Source: Dyadobacter beijingensis DSM 21582 (GTDB lineage Bacteria; Bacteroidota; Bacteroidia; Cytophagales; Spirosomataceae). From it: 64,000 nt of DNA. Positions 9,954-19,708 of the stretch are shown here, piece by piece. A program made the translations under genes and the position numbers. The notes under the pieces were generated by a model that was not told the origin of the DNA, did no database searches, and saw only the letters and a list, made by a program, of their open reading frames with translations. Numbering within the stretch: the stretch's first letter is position 1; every line of letters begins with the position of its first letter. The stretch spans positions 248,001 to 312,000 of the forward strand of contig NZ_KB907788.1 of assembly GCF_000382205.1 (NCBI RefSeq), written 5' to 3'.

Positions 9954-10991
9954 TCACTCTCCCTGCAAACTGATAATCTGCTCCCGGGTGATCCCCAGCT
10001 TTTTGATCTTCGAATTTAGCGTGCCTACCTTGAGTTGCAGGATCTGCGCCGCACCGCCGGGGCCATAAACCTTGCCGTTGCATTTGTTGAGTATGGCAAT
10101 AATGTGGTCGCGCTCGTTTTCTGCGTGGGTCTTGAAGTAAATCTCCGACGTGTGGCCCGGCTTGGCGACGGGCAGGGTAATGTGCCGGATCACGTTTTCG
10201 GTTGCCATGAGCACGCTGCGTTCGATGAGGTGTTCGAGCTCGCGCACATTCCCTGGCCACGGGTAGGCGAGCAGTTCCTTCATAGCGCTGCCTGAAATGC
10301 GGGTAATGTTACGCCCGTTTGCTTTGGCGTAGTGCGTGACGAAATGGCTGGCAAGGGCCGGAATGTCGTCGCGGCGGTCGCGCAGGGGCGGCAGGGTAAT
10401 GGGAAACACGTTGAGGCGATAGTACAGGTCGCTGCGGAACCGGCCTTCGCGGACTTCCGTTTCGAGATCGCGGTTGGTGGCGGCGATAATGCGGACGTCC
10501 ACTTTAATGCTCATGGTGCCGCCGATCCGCTCGATCTCGCGTTCCTGAATGGCCCTGAGCAGCTTCACTTGCAGGTCGGCGGGCATTTCGCCGATTTCGT
10601 CGAGAAAGAGCGTGCTGTTGTGCGCTAGCTCAAATTTTCCAATTCGCCTTTCCATCGCTCCCGTAAAGCTGCCCCGCTCGTGGCCAAACAGCTCGCTTTC
10701 GATGAGCGTCGCGGGCAATGCGGCGCAGTTGACGCGTACCATCGGCTTATTCCTGCGGCCCGATGCAAGGTGAATGGCCCTGGCTACCAGTTCTTTACCG
10801 GTACCTGTTTCGCCGAGTAGCAACACGGTGCTGTTCGTGAACGATACCTGCGACAGGGCGCGAAAGACTTTTTGCATCTCCCTGCCGTTGCCGATAATCT
10901 CCTTATATTGAGCTGCTTCCGGTGCCTCGTGCTGCGAATGCGGCCCTTCGGTCCGGCCTGACGACTCCTTGGGTAAACCTTCCTTGTCCAT
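9954..10991 (-). CDS. Sigma-54-dependent transcriptional activator without an N-terminal sensor domain (PspF-like)
   Basis: This 345-residue protein is almost only the AAA+ core and a DNA-binding end. A 35-residue N-terminal tail of low complexity is followed by Walker A GETGTGKE (60-67), the sigma-54 contact loop as GSFTGA (107-112), Walker B LFLDE (128-132), the ATNRDLE segment and sensor II ([12 protein letters not shown]). The C-terminus is a Fis-type helix-turn-helix (about 300-342). It should remodel sigma-54 polymerase at -24/-12 promoters. It has no receiver, GAF or PAS domain, so like PspF it must be controlled by a partner protein or by its own level. It is convergent with the DUF4394 operon. 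No obvious -24/-12 promoter was found by eye nearby, so its targets are unknown. Confidence 0.92.
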   Translation of the reverse strand: MDKEGLPKESSGRTEGPHSQHEAPEAAQYKEIIGNGREMQKVFRALSQVSFTNSTVLLLGETGTGKELVARAIHLASGRRNKPMVRVNCAALPATLIESELFGHERGSFTGAMERRIGKFELAHNSTLFLDEIGEMPADLQVKLLRAIQEREIERIGGTMSIKVDVRIIAATNRDLETEVREGRFRSDLYYRLNVFPITLPPLRDRRDDIPALASHFVTHYAKANGRNITRISGSAMKELLAYPWPGNVRELEHLIERSVLMATENVIRHITLPVAKPGHTSEIYFKTHAENERDHIIAILNKCNGKVYGPGGAAQILQLKVGTLNSKIKKLGITREQIISLQGE

Positions 10992-11096
10992 TGCTTGAAA
11001 ATAACGGGAACAGGAAGTAAAATACGCAATTTCCCGCGCAAATGTAAAAGCCGCACCCAGGGATTTTGCGCCGCTTGATCAGTGCGCCATTGCCGG

Positions 11097-13727
11097 TTAT
11101 TCGCTTTTCAACACCTTGGCGGGGTTACTGCGGGCGGCTTTGGCGGTTTGGGAACCGATCATGACGACGGCGAGCAGCATCACGAGCAAGGCACCGCCAA
11201 GCAGCTCGGGCAGGCCGATGGGCTGGTGGTAGACGAAACGCGTGAGCAGCAGTTTGTCGAAAAGGAAATAGGTAGCGGGCAATGCAATGAGCGCCGCAAT
11301 GCCGAGCAGCGTCAGAAAGCCCCGGCAGAGGAGGTATACCAATCCGGGTTCACTGGCACCGAGCACCTTGCGGATGCTGATTTCCTTCAATTTCGTCTCC
11401 GTTGTAAACACTACCATCCCGAAAAGGCCCAGCGAGGCAATGCAAATGGCCAGGAATGCCAGGAGGCCTATCGCTTTCACCATCACCGAAAACTGGCTGT
11501 ACGCCTCCTCGATCTGATCGTCGTAAAAAGTGGCCTTGAGCGGGTGTACCTTATCGAACCGTTTCCAGGCGTCCGCTATTTTCTCCATCGTGGCCGTGAG
11601 GTCATTGGAAGCGATCTGAAGGTTAAGATATCCCCAGGGTTCGCTGCCGGAATAGCGGAACATGACCGGCTCAATCTTGTTCTCCATCGTGCCATAATGA
11701 AAGTCTTTCAGCACGCCTACGATCGTCAGCTTCTGTTTGCCGACGGTCAGGATTTTGCCCAATGCTTTCCGCGGATCGCGGTCTGCGATATTGAATCGTT
11801 TCAGAAGCTGTTGGTTCACAATTACTTCTGTTTCCTTTCCTTTTTCGGGACGGGTGGTGAAGTTCGTGCCGGCGAGCAGCTGATGCTGGTGAATGGGCAG
11901 GTAATGCTCGTCCACGGCATTCATCCACACAAGCGCCGAATCGCCGGGCAGGTACTTGGTATGGTCGCCGAACATGCTGCCCACGCTCGTGACCATGCTC
12001 GATCGCGACAGCTGTTTCACCTCGGGTATTGCCGCGAGTTCGTCGCGCAGCACGGTGGCGTCGGCGCCGCGGAGTTTGATATTGAGAATGTTTTCGGTGT
12101 TAAAACCTAAATCGAAGTTCAGAAAACCTTTGTACTGGCTGTAACCGACGGCAGTCGTAGCGATGAATATCAATGAAAGCGTGTATTGTACGACGATGAG
12201 CGCTTTTCTCAGCCCGATGTGCCTGAAGATTTTCAGCCCGCCGGCATCCTTCATGACGGACATCGCATTGATTTTCGAGAAAAAAACGGCAGGCAGGAAC
12301 CCGGCCAGCAACCCCGTGAACGCGGCGAGCGCGATGAAATACAGCACCGACCTGAACGATAATTCAAGGGTGAATATCTTTGCAATGTGCGGGTCCAGCG
12401 CGAAAAATTCTTTTCTCAACCAGAGATATAACCCGAACGAAAACAGCAATGCCAGGAATGCGATCATCACCGACTCGGCCATAAACTGCCCGAGTACGTG
12501 GCTCCTGTGCGCGCCGATAATCTTGCGTACGCCCACCTCCCGCGACCGCCTGAGCGAACGTGCGACCGACAGATTGGTGTAATTGAAACAAGCCGAAAGG
12601 ATGATCACCAACGCCAGCCCGCCGAGAATCCAGAGCGTCACCGGTTCTGTTTCGGGTCCGATATTGTTGGAAAGGTCTTTCCCCAATGCGATTTCCTTCA
12701 TCGGTTGAAGGGAAACGTTCACTTTCAAATGCTCCACGCCCTTGTTTTCCTCCGCATTGATCCGGTCCAGCGCACGTTGCACGTTTGCCGGACTGCCGCC
12801 CTTGGGAATGGTCAGGTATACATAGTTGGACCAGACGCTGTTCCAGGCGTAAAACCAGTTGTCCTTTTTGCCCATCGTCGCGTCGGCGCTTGCGAAGGAA
12901 ATGAGTGCGTCGAAATGCAGGTGCGACAGGGCCGGTGCTTCTTTAGCGACGCCGGTAACCTGGTAATCGAGCGTGTCGAAACGCACAGTCTGCCCCAGCG
13001 GATTGGATTTGCCGAAAAGTCGCTCGGCCGTTTTTTCGGTTATCACGAGTGAAAACGGCTCTTTCAGCGCCGTACGGGGGTCGCCGGCAACGAGCGGGAA
13101 TGTGAATACTTTAAAAAACGACCGGTCGGCCCAGACTGCTTCCAGCGGGAAGGTATTCTTGCCGATCTGGGCGTCACCGGAAAAGCCGGTACGGATCAGC
13201 GTGAAGTCTTCCACGCCCGGCACATTCTCTTTCAACCGCTGCCCGATCCGCACCGAGGTGGAAGCAAGGTTCATCGGGGATTGCCCGGCGCCCTCGTGCC
13301 GCGTGATGACCCGGTACATACGGTCCTTTTTTTCGTGAAAATCATCGTAGGAGCGCAGGTCGTTCACAATGGAGATCACCAGTAACCCTACCGACATGCT
13401 CACGGCCAGGCCGATGATGTTGATGAATGAAAAAAGTTTGTTGCGCACCAGGCTGCGGCGGGAGGTTTTGAGATAGCTGCCGATCATCATGAAATGGGTT
13501 AGGAAAGTGATGAACTCGATTTTGCGGAGGGTATACGGCCGGAGGAACTTGAAGACATCGATCATATATATGAACCTGGCGCGCCGGGCTCCCTTGTCGC
13601 GGACATTGCGGAGGAAATATTCGTAAAGGTCGCCTTCGAGGTCTTCGAGCAGGCGGGGCCGGCAGTACCATCGGAGGAATCGGGTGGCCCATTGCGGAGG
13701 TTGCGGGTTTTGCGAAGGCTTTTTCAT
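11097..13727 (-). CDS. FtsX/MacB-like ABC transporter permease with permease-prefix domain
   Basis: The protein has 876 residues. Residues 1 to about 90 match the permease prefix domain 2 seen on Bacteroidota permeases (PQWATRFLRWYCRPRLLEDLEGDLYE spans its core). Then follow two MacB periplasmic core regions and two FtsX permease regions; the repeats are seen in REVGVRKIIGAHRSHV and KEISIRKVLGASEPGL. About eight membrane segments are apparent. No ATP-binding subunit is encoded nearby, so it must use one from elsewhere. By family it would act in mechanotransmission, lipoprotein or peptide export, not solute import. Its start overlaps the stop of the PadR gene (ATGA, 13724-13727), implying translational coupling and PadR control. 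Confidence 0.92.
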   Translation of the reverse strand: MKKPSQNPQPPQWATRFLRWYCRPRLLEDLEGDLYEYFLRNVRDKGARRARFIYMIDVFKFLRPYTLRKIEFITFLTHFMMIGSYLKTSRRSLVRNKLFSFINIIGLAVSMSVGLLVISIVNDLRSYDDFHEKKDRMYRVITRHEGAGQSPMNLASTSVRIGQRLKENVPGVEDFTLIRTGFSGDAQIGKNTFPLEAVWADRSFFKVFTFPLVAGDPRTALKEPFSLVITEKTAERLFGKSNPLGQTVRFDTLDYQVTGVAKEAPALSHLHFDALISFASADATMGKKDNWFYAWNSVWSNYVYLTIPKGGSPANVQRALDRINAEENKGVEHLKVNVSLQPMKEIALGKDLSNNIGPETEPVTLWILGGLALVIILSACFNYTNLSVARSLRRSREVGVRKIIGAHRSHVLGQFMAESVMIAFLALLFSFGLYLWLRKEFFALDPHIAKIFTLELSFRSVLYFIALAAFTGLLAGFLPAVFFSKINAMSVMKDAGGLKIFRHIGLRKALIVVQYTLSLIFIATTAVGYSQYKGFLNFDLGFNTENILNIKLRGADATVLRDELAAIPEVKQLSRSSMVTSVGSMFGDHTKYLPGDSALVWMNAVDEHYLPIHQHQLLAGTNFTTRPEKGKETEVIVNQQLLKRFNIADRDPRKALGKILTVGKQKLTIVGVLKDFHYGTMENKIEPVMFRYSGSEPWGYLNLQIASNDLTATMEKIADAWKRFDKVHPLKATFYDDQIEEAYSQFSVMVKAIGLLAFLAICIASLGLFGMVVFTTETKLKEISIRKVLGASEPGLVYLLCRGFLTLLGIAALIALPATYFLFDKLLLTRFVYHQPIGLPELLGGALLVMLLAVVMIGSQTAKAARSNPAKVLKSE

Positions 13728-14059
13728 AGGGAACCTTCGAGGTTAAAGCCGGGGATATTCCGCCAGATCGATTCGCGGAGCTCTTTCGCACGCGTGAGCG
13801 CTACCTTGCCCGCGTGGCTCACTTCATAATACCGTTTCCGCTTGCCGCCCCGTGTAGCGCTGGCATCGCCCAGCTGGCTCTTCGCAAGGCCTTTTTCTTC
13901 CAGCCGGTTCAGCACGGCATGTACCACGCCCAGCTTCGCCGAGCGGCCTGTGTATCTTTCCAGCTCATCGCAAATGGCCACGCTGTACGCCTCGCGGCCC
14001 AGCGCCGCGATCGTCAGCAGCACCAGCTCTTCAAATTCGCCCAGGTTGGTCCCTTTCAT
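13724..14059 (-). CDS. PadR family transcriptional regulator
   Basis: This 111-residue winged-helix protein shows the PadR pattern GEFEELVLLTIAALG, DELERYTGRSAKLGVVHAVLNRLEEKGLAKS, and a basic wing (ATRGGKRKRYYEVSHAGKVAL). It is short, with only the start of a C-terminal dimer helix, as in the PadR subfamily that accompanies permease-prefix ABC transporters. It ends in an ATGA overlap with the permease start, so the two are one operon. It probably represses its own promoter. The AT-rich upstream region (14060-14120) contains repeated ATGTAT-like boxes, which might be its operator, but no clear palindrome. Confidence 0.9.
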   Translation of the reverse strand: MKGTNLGEFEELVLLTIAALGREAYSVAICDELERYTGRSAKLGVVHAVLNRLEEKGLAKSQLGDASATRGGKRKRYYEVSHAGKVALTRAKELRESIWRNIPGFNLEGSL

Positions 14060-14221
14060 TTGGCAGCCAATCGTTTAATGTATTTATTCAGTAAATGTAT
14101 GTATTATTAAAAACTAAATTCATGTTTTGTATGTAAAATATTTTCATTCTTTTTTTCTTTTTAGGTGGATCCTCGGTCTTGGGACCGGGGCAAGGGGATT
14201 GGCGATCGGGGGTAAAGCAGC

Positions 14222-14261
14222 GAGAGGTTGCCGTTGCCGACAACCTCTCTCATATTTTTTT
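14222..14261. terminator. Hairpin downstream of susD (terminator-like)
   Basis: Perfect 9-bp stem GAGAGGTTG (14222-14230) with CAACCTCTC (14241-14249). It lies about 30 bases after the susD stop on the minus strand. The T run is on the plus-strand side (14254-14261), so it is a canonical terminator only for plus-strand transcripts; for susD the hairpin is preceded by A and lacks a following T run. Its role as the susD terminator is therefore likely but not textbook. Confidence 0.5.
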
Positions 14262-14279
14262 ACAAATCACAGCGAATGC

Positions 14280-16058
14280 TTACCATCCCGGATTCTGCCC
14301 CAGTGCCGGGTTTCTGATTCTGTCGGCTTCGGGGATCGGGTAGAGGTATTTCTTATCCGCCCATTCGCGCTGGCCGGGGTTCCACATTACTTCGCCCGAT
14401 GTGCCTTTCGATAGCTGGATGCGTCCGACGGCCGTCGATGGCGATACGTCTACGAATGCGATGCCTGCCGTCGTGGAGGTCGGTTTGGTGCCCTGGTAGA
14501 AATACACATCTTTCTTTCCGTCGCCATTGAGGTCGTATTCGCCCAACGCTGGTACATACATTCCGTTCATCGGGGTGCTCTGGAAGAGGTTACCCAGCTT
14601 CCATCTTCTCAAGTCGTCGGGACGGAGGCCTTCGAATACCATTTCAACACCCCTGTCGCGCAGTACTTCCAGCAGCACCGGGTTGGTGAACTTGCCGCCG
14701 AAGAACGATACCATATAAGGATCTGCCGTGGCAGGCACGGTTGTGAGCGTTGCGCCCGTAATGCCCGCCCGCTTCCGCAATGCACCGATGGTGTTGGTCC
14801 ATTCGGCAGCGGTCATTTTGTCGAGCTCGGCCAATGCTTCCGCTTTGTTCAAAAGCACTTCCGCCCAGCGCATCACGATGTGCGCATTGTCGTTGCGGCT
14901 CTCGTCGTCGAACGGGAAGCGCTCGTCGTAGCACCATTTGATAGGCTGGTAACCGGTGTAGGTCTGGCTGAAATTCGGCGGGGCTACTACGGGAAGGCCG
15001 TTTTCCGTACGGGTATAGTCCCCCGTGCGGATCGTTTGCTTCAAACGCAGGTCTCGGTTTTTCACTTCTTCTACAAACGGCGTCGTCTCGTAACCGGCCT
15101 TGCTGGTAAACGGCGTGCCGTCGAGGTTCAGGTAGGTATTGATAAAACGGCGTGTCAGGCTGGGGCGGTTACCGTAGGTCGGGCTGATAAAGCGGCGGTT
15201 GGCCGAGCTGTAAATCTGCAAGCTCGCACTCAATGCCACGGAAAGGATCGACTCGTCGGTGAAAGCGCTTTTTGCGAGGAACAATTCGCGGTAAGACTTG
15301 TCGGGCACGGTCGAATGCAGCGTGTAGCCGGTGATCGCATTGGCTTCTTTCACCACTTCTTCATACCAGGCATTGGCGGTAGACTGCTTGTTATCCTCGG
15401 TATGGTATTTCCGCCACGATGCTTCAAACAATGCAATGCGCGTTTTGTAGGCGCGGGCCACATTTTTGGTAATACGCGTCACGGAAGGATCGGACGCCAG
15501 CGTAATGTTCTCGATCGCGAAGTTCAGGTCGGCGAGTACCTTGTCCATCACTTCGTACCGGTTCATACGCGCTCCGTACAATGTCGCATCGTCTTTCACG
15601 TCGATCGTCTTCTCGATCCAGGGCACATCGCCGAATCTTTTTACCTTATCGAAATAAAACAATGCCCGGAAAAAGCGCGCCATACCGATGTAATGGTTTT
15701 TGGCAGGAACAGTGCTTTTCTCAGCATTTTCGATAAAGTAATTAATGTTACGCAATTGCGTCCAGCTCCATCCGCTGCTGGTGATCGGGCTCAATGCATT
15801 CACGGCCAGGTAATCGTCCACGCCGTTGCGGGCGACAAGGTCCGAGTTATCGTCGATCTGGAACACGCCCACGTCCGTGCCCGGAAGGAGGTCGTAGAAT
15901 GAGTTGGCATACAGATCGAGACCGCTTTCCGAACCGAAAACGGCTTCGTTGGTGGCGGTATCCACCGGCACCTCGTTGAGGTCGCAGGAGCTTGCCGTAG
16001 CGAGCAGCGCCAGGGCAAGGGTATAGCTGAGTATTTTTTTAGTCTTCATAAATTCCAT
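14280..16058 (-). CDS. susD: SusD/RagB family nutrient-binding outer membrane lipoprotein
   Basis: This protein of about 590 residues has a lipobox TASSC (around residue 25) and the SusD pattern: an N-terminal SusD-like region with TPR helices (FRALFYFDKVKRFGDVPWIEK is a family hallmark) and a C-terminal RagB/SusD domain (ALAELDKMTAAEWTNTIGALRKRAGI, VEMVFEGLRPDDLRRWKLG). It ends with YLYPIPEADRIRNPALGQNPGW, the usual SusD ending. It caps the SusC barrel encoded just upstream and binds the ligand at the cell surface. The ATG at 16058 overlaps the susC stop by one base (TAATG); a second ATG at 16049 (MKTKK) is an equally good start. No glycoside hydrolase is adjacent, so the substrate is open. 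Confidence 0.95.
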   Translation of the reverse strand: MEFMKTKKILSYTLALALLATASSCDLNEVPVDTATNEAVFGSESGLDLYANSFYDLLPGTDVGVFQIDDNSDLVARNGVDDYLAVNALSPITSSGWSWTQLRNINYFIENAEKSTVPAKNHYIGMARFFRALFYFDKVKRFGDVPWIEKTIDVKDDATLYGARMNRYEVMDKVLADLNFAIENITLASDPSVTRITKNVARAYKTRIALFEASWRKYHTEDNKQSTANAWYEEVVKEANAITGYTLHSTVPDKSYRELFLAKSAFTDESILSVALSASLQIYSSANRRFISPTYGNRPSLTRRFINTYLNLDGTPFTSKAGYETTPFVEEVKNRDLRLKQTIRTGDYTRTENGLPVVAPPNFSQTYTGYQPIKWCYDERFPFDDESRNDNAHIVMRWAEVLLNKAEALAELDKMTAAEWTNTIGALRKRAGITGATLTTVPATADPYMVSFFGGKFTNPVLLEVLRDRGVEMVFEGLRPDDLRRWKLGNLFQSTPMNGMYVPALGEYDLNGDGKKDVYFYQGTKPTSTTAGIAFVDVSPSTAVGRIQLSKGTSGEVMWNPGQREWADKKYLYPIPEADRIRNPALGQNPGW

Positions 16059-19000
16059 TAGAAATTGAGTGACAAACCGAGCGATACGGCTTTCAACATC
16101 GGGTAATTGTAACCGTCGCCGGCGCCGCCATTGCCCAGGTCACGGTCGGAGCCGAGAATGCTGGTTACGTCGGTGTCGCGGGTCCATTTGTACATCGGCG
16201 ACCATGTCCAGAGGTTTTCGCCTGAAATGTACACCTGGAGAGAACGCGCGTGGATTTTCGAGGTAATGCGTTCCGGGATGGTGTAGCCTATCTGCAGGTT
16301 TCTCAAACGGATATAGCCCACATTCTGCAGGTAGCGGTCGTTGGCCACCTGCAATGCGCGGCCGGAGCCCTGCGCTACGTAACCCACCAGGCGCGGCAGG
16401 TAAGCATCGAAGTTGCCCAGCTCTTCGCGGTACATATTGTCCTGCTGCCAGCGCGGGTAAGCGTTGTATGGCCGGTTGTACTGTCCCCAGAAACGCGCTT
16501 CGGACGACGGGTACCAGTCCTGTTTGAGCACGCCCTGGAAGAATGCGCCCACGAAGAAGCCGTTCCAGTCGGTATTGAGGTTCACGCCATAGGTATAGCG
16601 CGGCTCGGAGTTACCGATGATCGTCTTGTCGCCCGAGTTGCCCACCCGGTTCAGGCCCTGGTAAATGACATTGTCGCCGTCCAGGTTCTGGAACTTGATG
16701 TCGCCGGGGTAGTTTTTCCGGGTGTTCGTATTCGGTACGTTGGCCTGCGAAGGAGATTCTGCGATCTCAGCCTCGGAACGGAACAACCCGGCCACTTTAT
16801 AGCCCCAGATCTCACCCACGCGCTGGCCTTCGTAGTAGTCGGTCAGGTTTTTGTCGGGGTTGTTGTATTTGGTGATCGTGGCGCGCGAATCCGCCAGGGT
16901 GAAGCGCAGGTTATAATGGAACGGCTTCGATGCCATATTGAACTGGTCGTCCCAGTTGATCGAAAGCTCCCAGCCATTGGTTTTCAGATCGGCGTAGTTG
17001 CCGAATGGTACCGACGTTCCGTAAATGGCCGGAACGGTTGGCCCCACGGTGAACATGTCGGTCGTTTTACGCTGGTAAATATCGCCAGAGAATTGGAGGC
17101 GGCTGTTGAGCGCATAAAAGTCCAGACCCAGGTTGGCCGTCGTAGCCGTTTCCCAGGTCAGCCCGTTGGGCACTACGGCAGGCATGCTCGTCGCTTGCGG
17201 ACGGATACCGTTGATCACGCGTCCCAGTTGCGAAATGCCGAACTTCTCGTTGAAGGTATAAGGAGGAATGTTACCATTACCCAAAGAGCCGTAAGAACCG
17301 CGGATTTTGACGTTGGAAAGGATTTTAGGGTCAACTTTCCAGAATGGCTCCTCGGAAACGCGCCATCCGGCCGATACCGATGGGAAGAATGCCCATTGCT
17401 GGTCGGTCGGGAATTTGGAAGAACCGTCGTAGCGACCATTCACTTCGAGCAGGTAGCGCTCGCGGAAGTTGTAGTTCAAACGGAAGAACCCGCCGGCGAT
17501 CGCCCATTTCTGGTACCCGCCGCGTGTGGTCACGCTTTGCCCCAATGCGAGGTTAATGTCGTCGGCGTCGCTGTACACGATACCGTTACGGGAAGCGGCG
17601 AGGTTGGTAGTCAGCGATCTTTCGTAGTTGAAACCACCCAGCAATGTGAAGTTATGCACGTTGTTGAAGGACTTCACATAATCCGCATAAAAGTTGGTAG
17701 CCAGGTAGTTGATGGTATTCCGGCCTTCCGAAATGTCGTTGGTGTTGGTACCCGTGTAACCGATCACGCCTTTGGTACGGCTGTATGGCACCTGCACGCG
17801 GATCTGGCTCGTAGCGAGGTCGGTGCTCTGGAAGGTCATGTTCGCTTTGATGGTCAATGCCTTTTCGAAGAATTGTGCCTTCAATGCGGTCTGGTTTTTC
17901 AGGAACCGACGGGTCTGGTCCTGGGCATTGCGGCCGTAGTAGTAATCGCCCACGGTGTAAGCCGCCGAGAATGACAATGTGCCGTCCGGGTTGAGCAATG
18001 GCGCCAGCGGGTGGCCTTCATCGGCGATGTTACGGTAGATGCCGCTTCCTTCACCGACGTTCAGCGGCTGGTGGTATTTCATCGACGAGAACTCCGTGTT
18101 GTTGTCCACACGCAGCCACGGCGTCAGCTGGATACCGCCTTTCCCGCGGAAGTTGTACATGCTGTATTTGTCGGTATTGTAGCGGAACAGACCGTCCTGG
18201 TTGTTGAAACGGCCGCTCAGCAAATAGGTAGCCTTGTCGGTGCCGCCGGCGATAGACAGGGCGTGGTCCTGCGCGCTGAGGTTCTTTTTATAAAGCTCCT
18301 TATACCAGTCGGTGCTGTAATAGTACTGATATTCACCGGTAGTAGGGTTTACCTCTACTTTCGGCAAAGAAGGATCTTCATATCTGCGCTTGATCTCGGC
18401 CAGGTAAGCAGGAGAGAAGCTGATCGTCTTGTTGACGGCCGTAGGCGTGCTGCCGTTGTCGTTCCAGCGCGACCATGCGTCGCTGAAACCCTGCGCCCAC
18501 GGGTAAGAATCCGTGATATTGTCGGGAATCTCCGTCGGCGCCTTGATCGAGTAGTTGGCTGAATATGAAATGCGCATTTTGCCTTCCGGCGCTGGCTTCG
18601 TCGTGATCAATACCACGCCGAAAACGGCTCGCGCACCGTAAATCGAAGCCGAAGCCGCGTCTTTCAATACTGAAATGCTTTCGATATCCTGCGGGTTGAG
18701 CATCCGCGGGTCGCCTTCCACACCGTCGATGAGGACAAGGGCGCTTCCCTGCTGCCCGATGGACGTAGTACCCCGTACGTTGAACGAGGGCGACTGCGTC
18801 GGCTTGCCGTCGAACATCCGGATGTTCAGGTTAGGCACCGTACCTACGAGCCCTTGTGCGAGGTTGGGAACGGGCCTGTTTTGCAGAACCTCTTGTCCTA
18901 CCTGGTCCACCGCGCCGGTGAGGTTCACTTTTTTCTGCGTGCCGTACCCGACCACGACCACTTCGTTCAGCGACTTGCTGTCGGCTTTCAAGGCGATGTC

Positions 19001-19381
19001 GATAGCGCTGCGTGTCCCCGTTTCCACTTCCTGGCTCAGGTAGCCCACGTAAGAAAAGACAAGAATGGCGCCGCCTTCGGGGATGTCGAGGGAATAGTTA
19101 CCGCTTGCGTCGGTAACGGTACCGGTCTGGCTGCCTTTAATAACGACGTTGACGCCCGGAATACCGTCGGGTGTATCGCCGTCGGTCACGCGGCCTTTGA
19201 CCTGCCGGTCGGCGCGGGTTATTTCCCGCTGGGTATGCCGGGCCGCGTGGCGGGCCACTCTGGCCATTGGCTTCGCTTCGGCCCAGCCGGTACCACCGAT
19301 CATTGCAACCAGTGCCAAGCCGGCGAACGACTTGCTCAGGACGCCCGCGCGCAGCGGCGACCTTTGTTTACATCGAGTCAT
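16058..19381 (-). CDS. susC: SusC/RagA family TonB-linked outer membrane transporter
   Basis: The 1107-residue protein has a signal peptide within an unusually long basic N-terminus (MTRCKQRSPLRAGVLSKSFAG, hydrophobic core, then AEAKP and a His/Arg-rich stretch). Then comes a carboxypeptidase-D regulatory-like domain (VKGRVTDGDTPDGIPGVNVV to about residue 135), the SusC TonB-box-like segment LNEVVVVGYGTQKK, a plug domain (VLIDGVEGDPRMLNPQDIES, VLKDAASASIYGARA) and a large beta-barrel ending in LKAVSLGLSLNF. It imports a glycan or other large ligand with the SusD partner. The gene is first in a two-gene operon; it is divergent from the RidA-like gene, with 327 bases between. No dedicated anti-sigma/ECF pair or HTCS is adjacent. 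Confidence 0.95.
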   Translation of the reverse strand: MTRCKQRSPLRAGVLSKSFAGLALVAMIGGTGWAEAKPMARVARHAARHTQREITRADRQVKGRVTDGDTPDGIPGVNVVIKGSQTGTVTDASGNYSLDIPEGGAILVFSYVGYLSQEVETGTRSAIDIALKADSKSLNEVVVVGYGTQKKVNLTGAVDQVGQEVLQNRPVPNLAQGLVGTVPNLNIRMFDGKPTQSPSFNVRGTTSIGQQGSALVLIDGVEGDPRMLNPQDIESISVLKDAASASIYGARAVFGVVLITTKPAPEGKMRISYSANYSIKAPTEIPDNITDSYPWAQGFSDAWSRWNDNGSTPTAVNKTISFSPAYLAEIKRRYEDPSLPKVEVNPTTGEYQYYYSTDWYKELYKKNLSAQDHALSIAGGTDKATYLLSGRFNNQDGLFRYNTDKYSMYNFRGKGGIQLTPWLRVDNNTEFSSMKYHQPLNVGEGSGIYRNIADEGHPLAPLLNPDGTLSFSAAYTVGDYYYGRNAQDQTRRFLKNQTALKAQFFEKALTIKANMTFQSTDLATSQIRVQVPYSRTKGVIGYTGTNTNDISEGRNTINYLATNFYADYVKSFNNVHNFTLLGGFNYERSLTTNLAASRNGIVYSDADDINLALGQSVTTRGGYQKWAIAGGFFRLNYNFRERYLLEVNGRYDGSSKFPTDQQWAFFPSVSAGWRVSEEPFWKVDPKILSNVKIRGSYGSLGNGNIPPYTFNEKFGISQLGRVINGIRPQATSMPAVVPNGLTWETATTANLGLDFYALNSRLQFSGDIYQRKTTDMFTVGPTVPAIYGTSVPFGNYADLKTNGWELSINWDDQFNMASKPFHYNLRFTLADSRATITKYNNPDKNLTDYYEGQRVGEIWGYKVAGLFRSEAEIAESPSQANVPNTNTRKNYPGDIKFQNLDGDNVIYQGLNRVGNSGDKTIIGNSEPRYTYGVNLNTDWNGFFVGAFFQGVLKQDWYPSSEARFWGQYNRPYNAYPRWQQDNMYREELGNFDAYLPRLVGYVAQGSGRALQVANDRYLQNVGYIRLRNLQIGYTIPERITSKIHARSLQVYISGENLWTWSPMYKWTRDTDVTSILGSDRDLGNGGAGDGYNYPMLKAVSLGLSLNF

Positions 19382-19708
19382 AATGGGTGTAGATGTTTTG
19401 GAATGGAGAATAAATTAAAATGGGTTTTCCGTTTTGAGGCGACAAAAATGGACAATGGAACTTACTTACGCTGGCCGCGCAGCGCTATTTAACAATATCA
19501 TAATCTGCCGGGCCGGCCAAAAAGAGAGGAGGAGAATGTGTACCCATAAGTCAAGAAAGGCTTTACAAATACTCATATATTTGATTATTTGTTGAATAAA
19601 TATTAAAAAATGTGGTTTTCCGAAATGCGCGAGGGTATGGAGGCCCGGTGTAATGCATCTTCTTCATGAATCATCCCTATTTTTACATTTATTAATCTTA
19701 AACCTGTC
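19382..19708. promoter_or_regulatory. Divergent intergenic region between susC and the exported RidA-like gene
   Basis: No gene is apparent. The central part is AT-rich. On the plus strand TATATTTG at 19576-19583 matches the Bacteroidota -7 consensus TAnnTTTG exactly, about 125 bases before the RidA start, but no convincing -33 TTG was seen at the right distance. No equally good element was found for susC on the minus strand. The region must hold both promoters. Confidence 0.4.

Noticed and set aside
16250-17974. 574-residue plus-strand open frame inside susC
   Set aside because: It is antisense to a clear SusC gene with conserved plug and barrel; the product has no known motif and arises from the GC-rich codon pattern. 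The same applies to long antisense frames at 33551-34717, 34769-35938, 11082-12110, 8291-9304 and 43339-44226.
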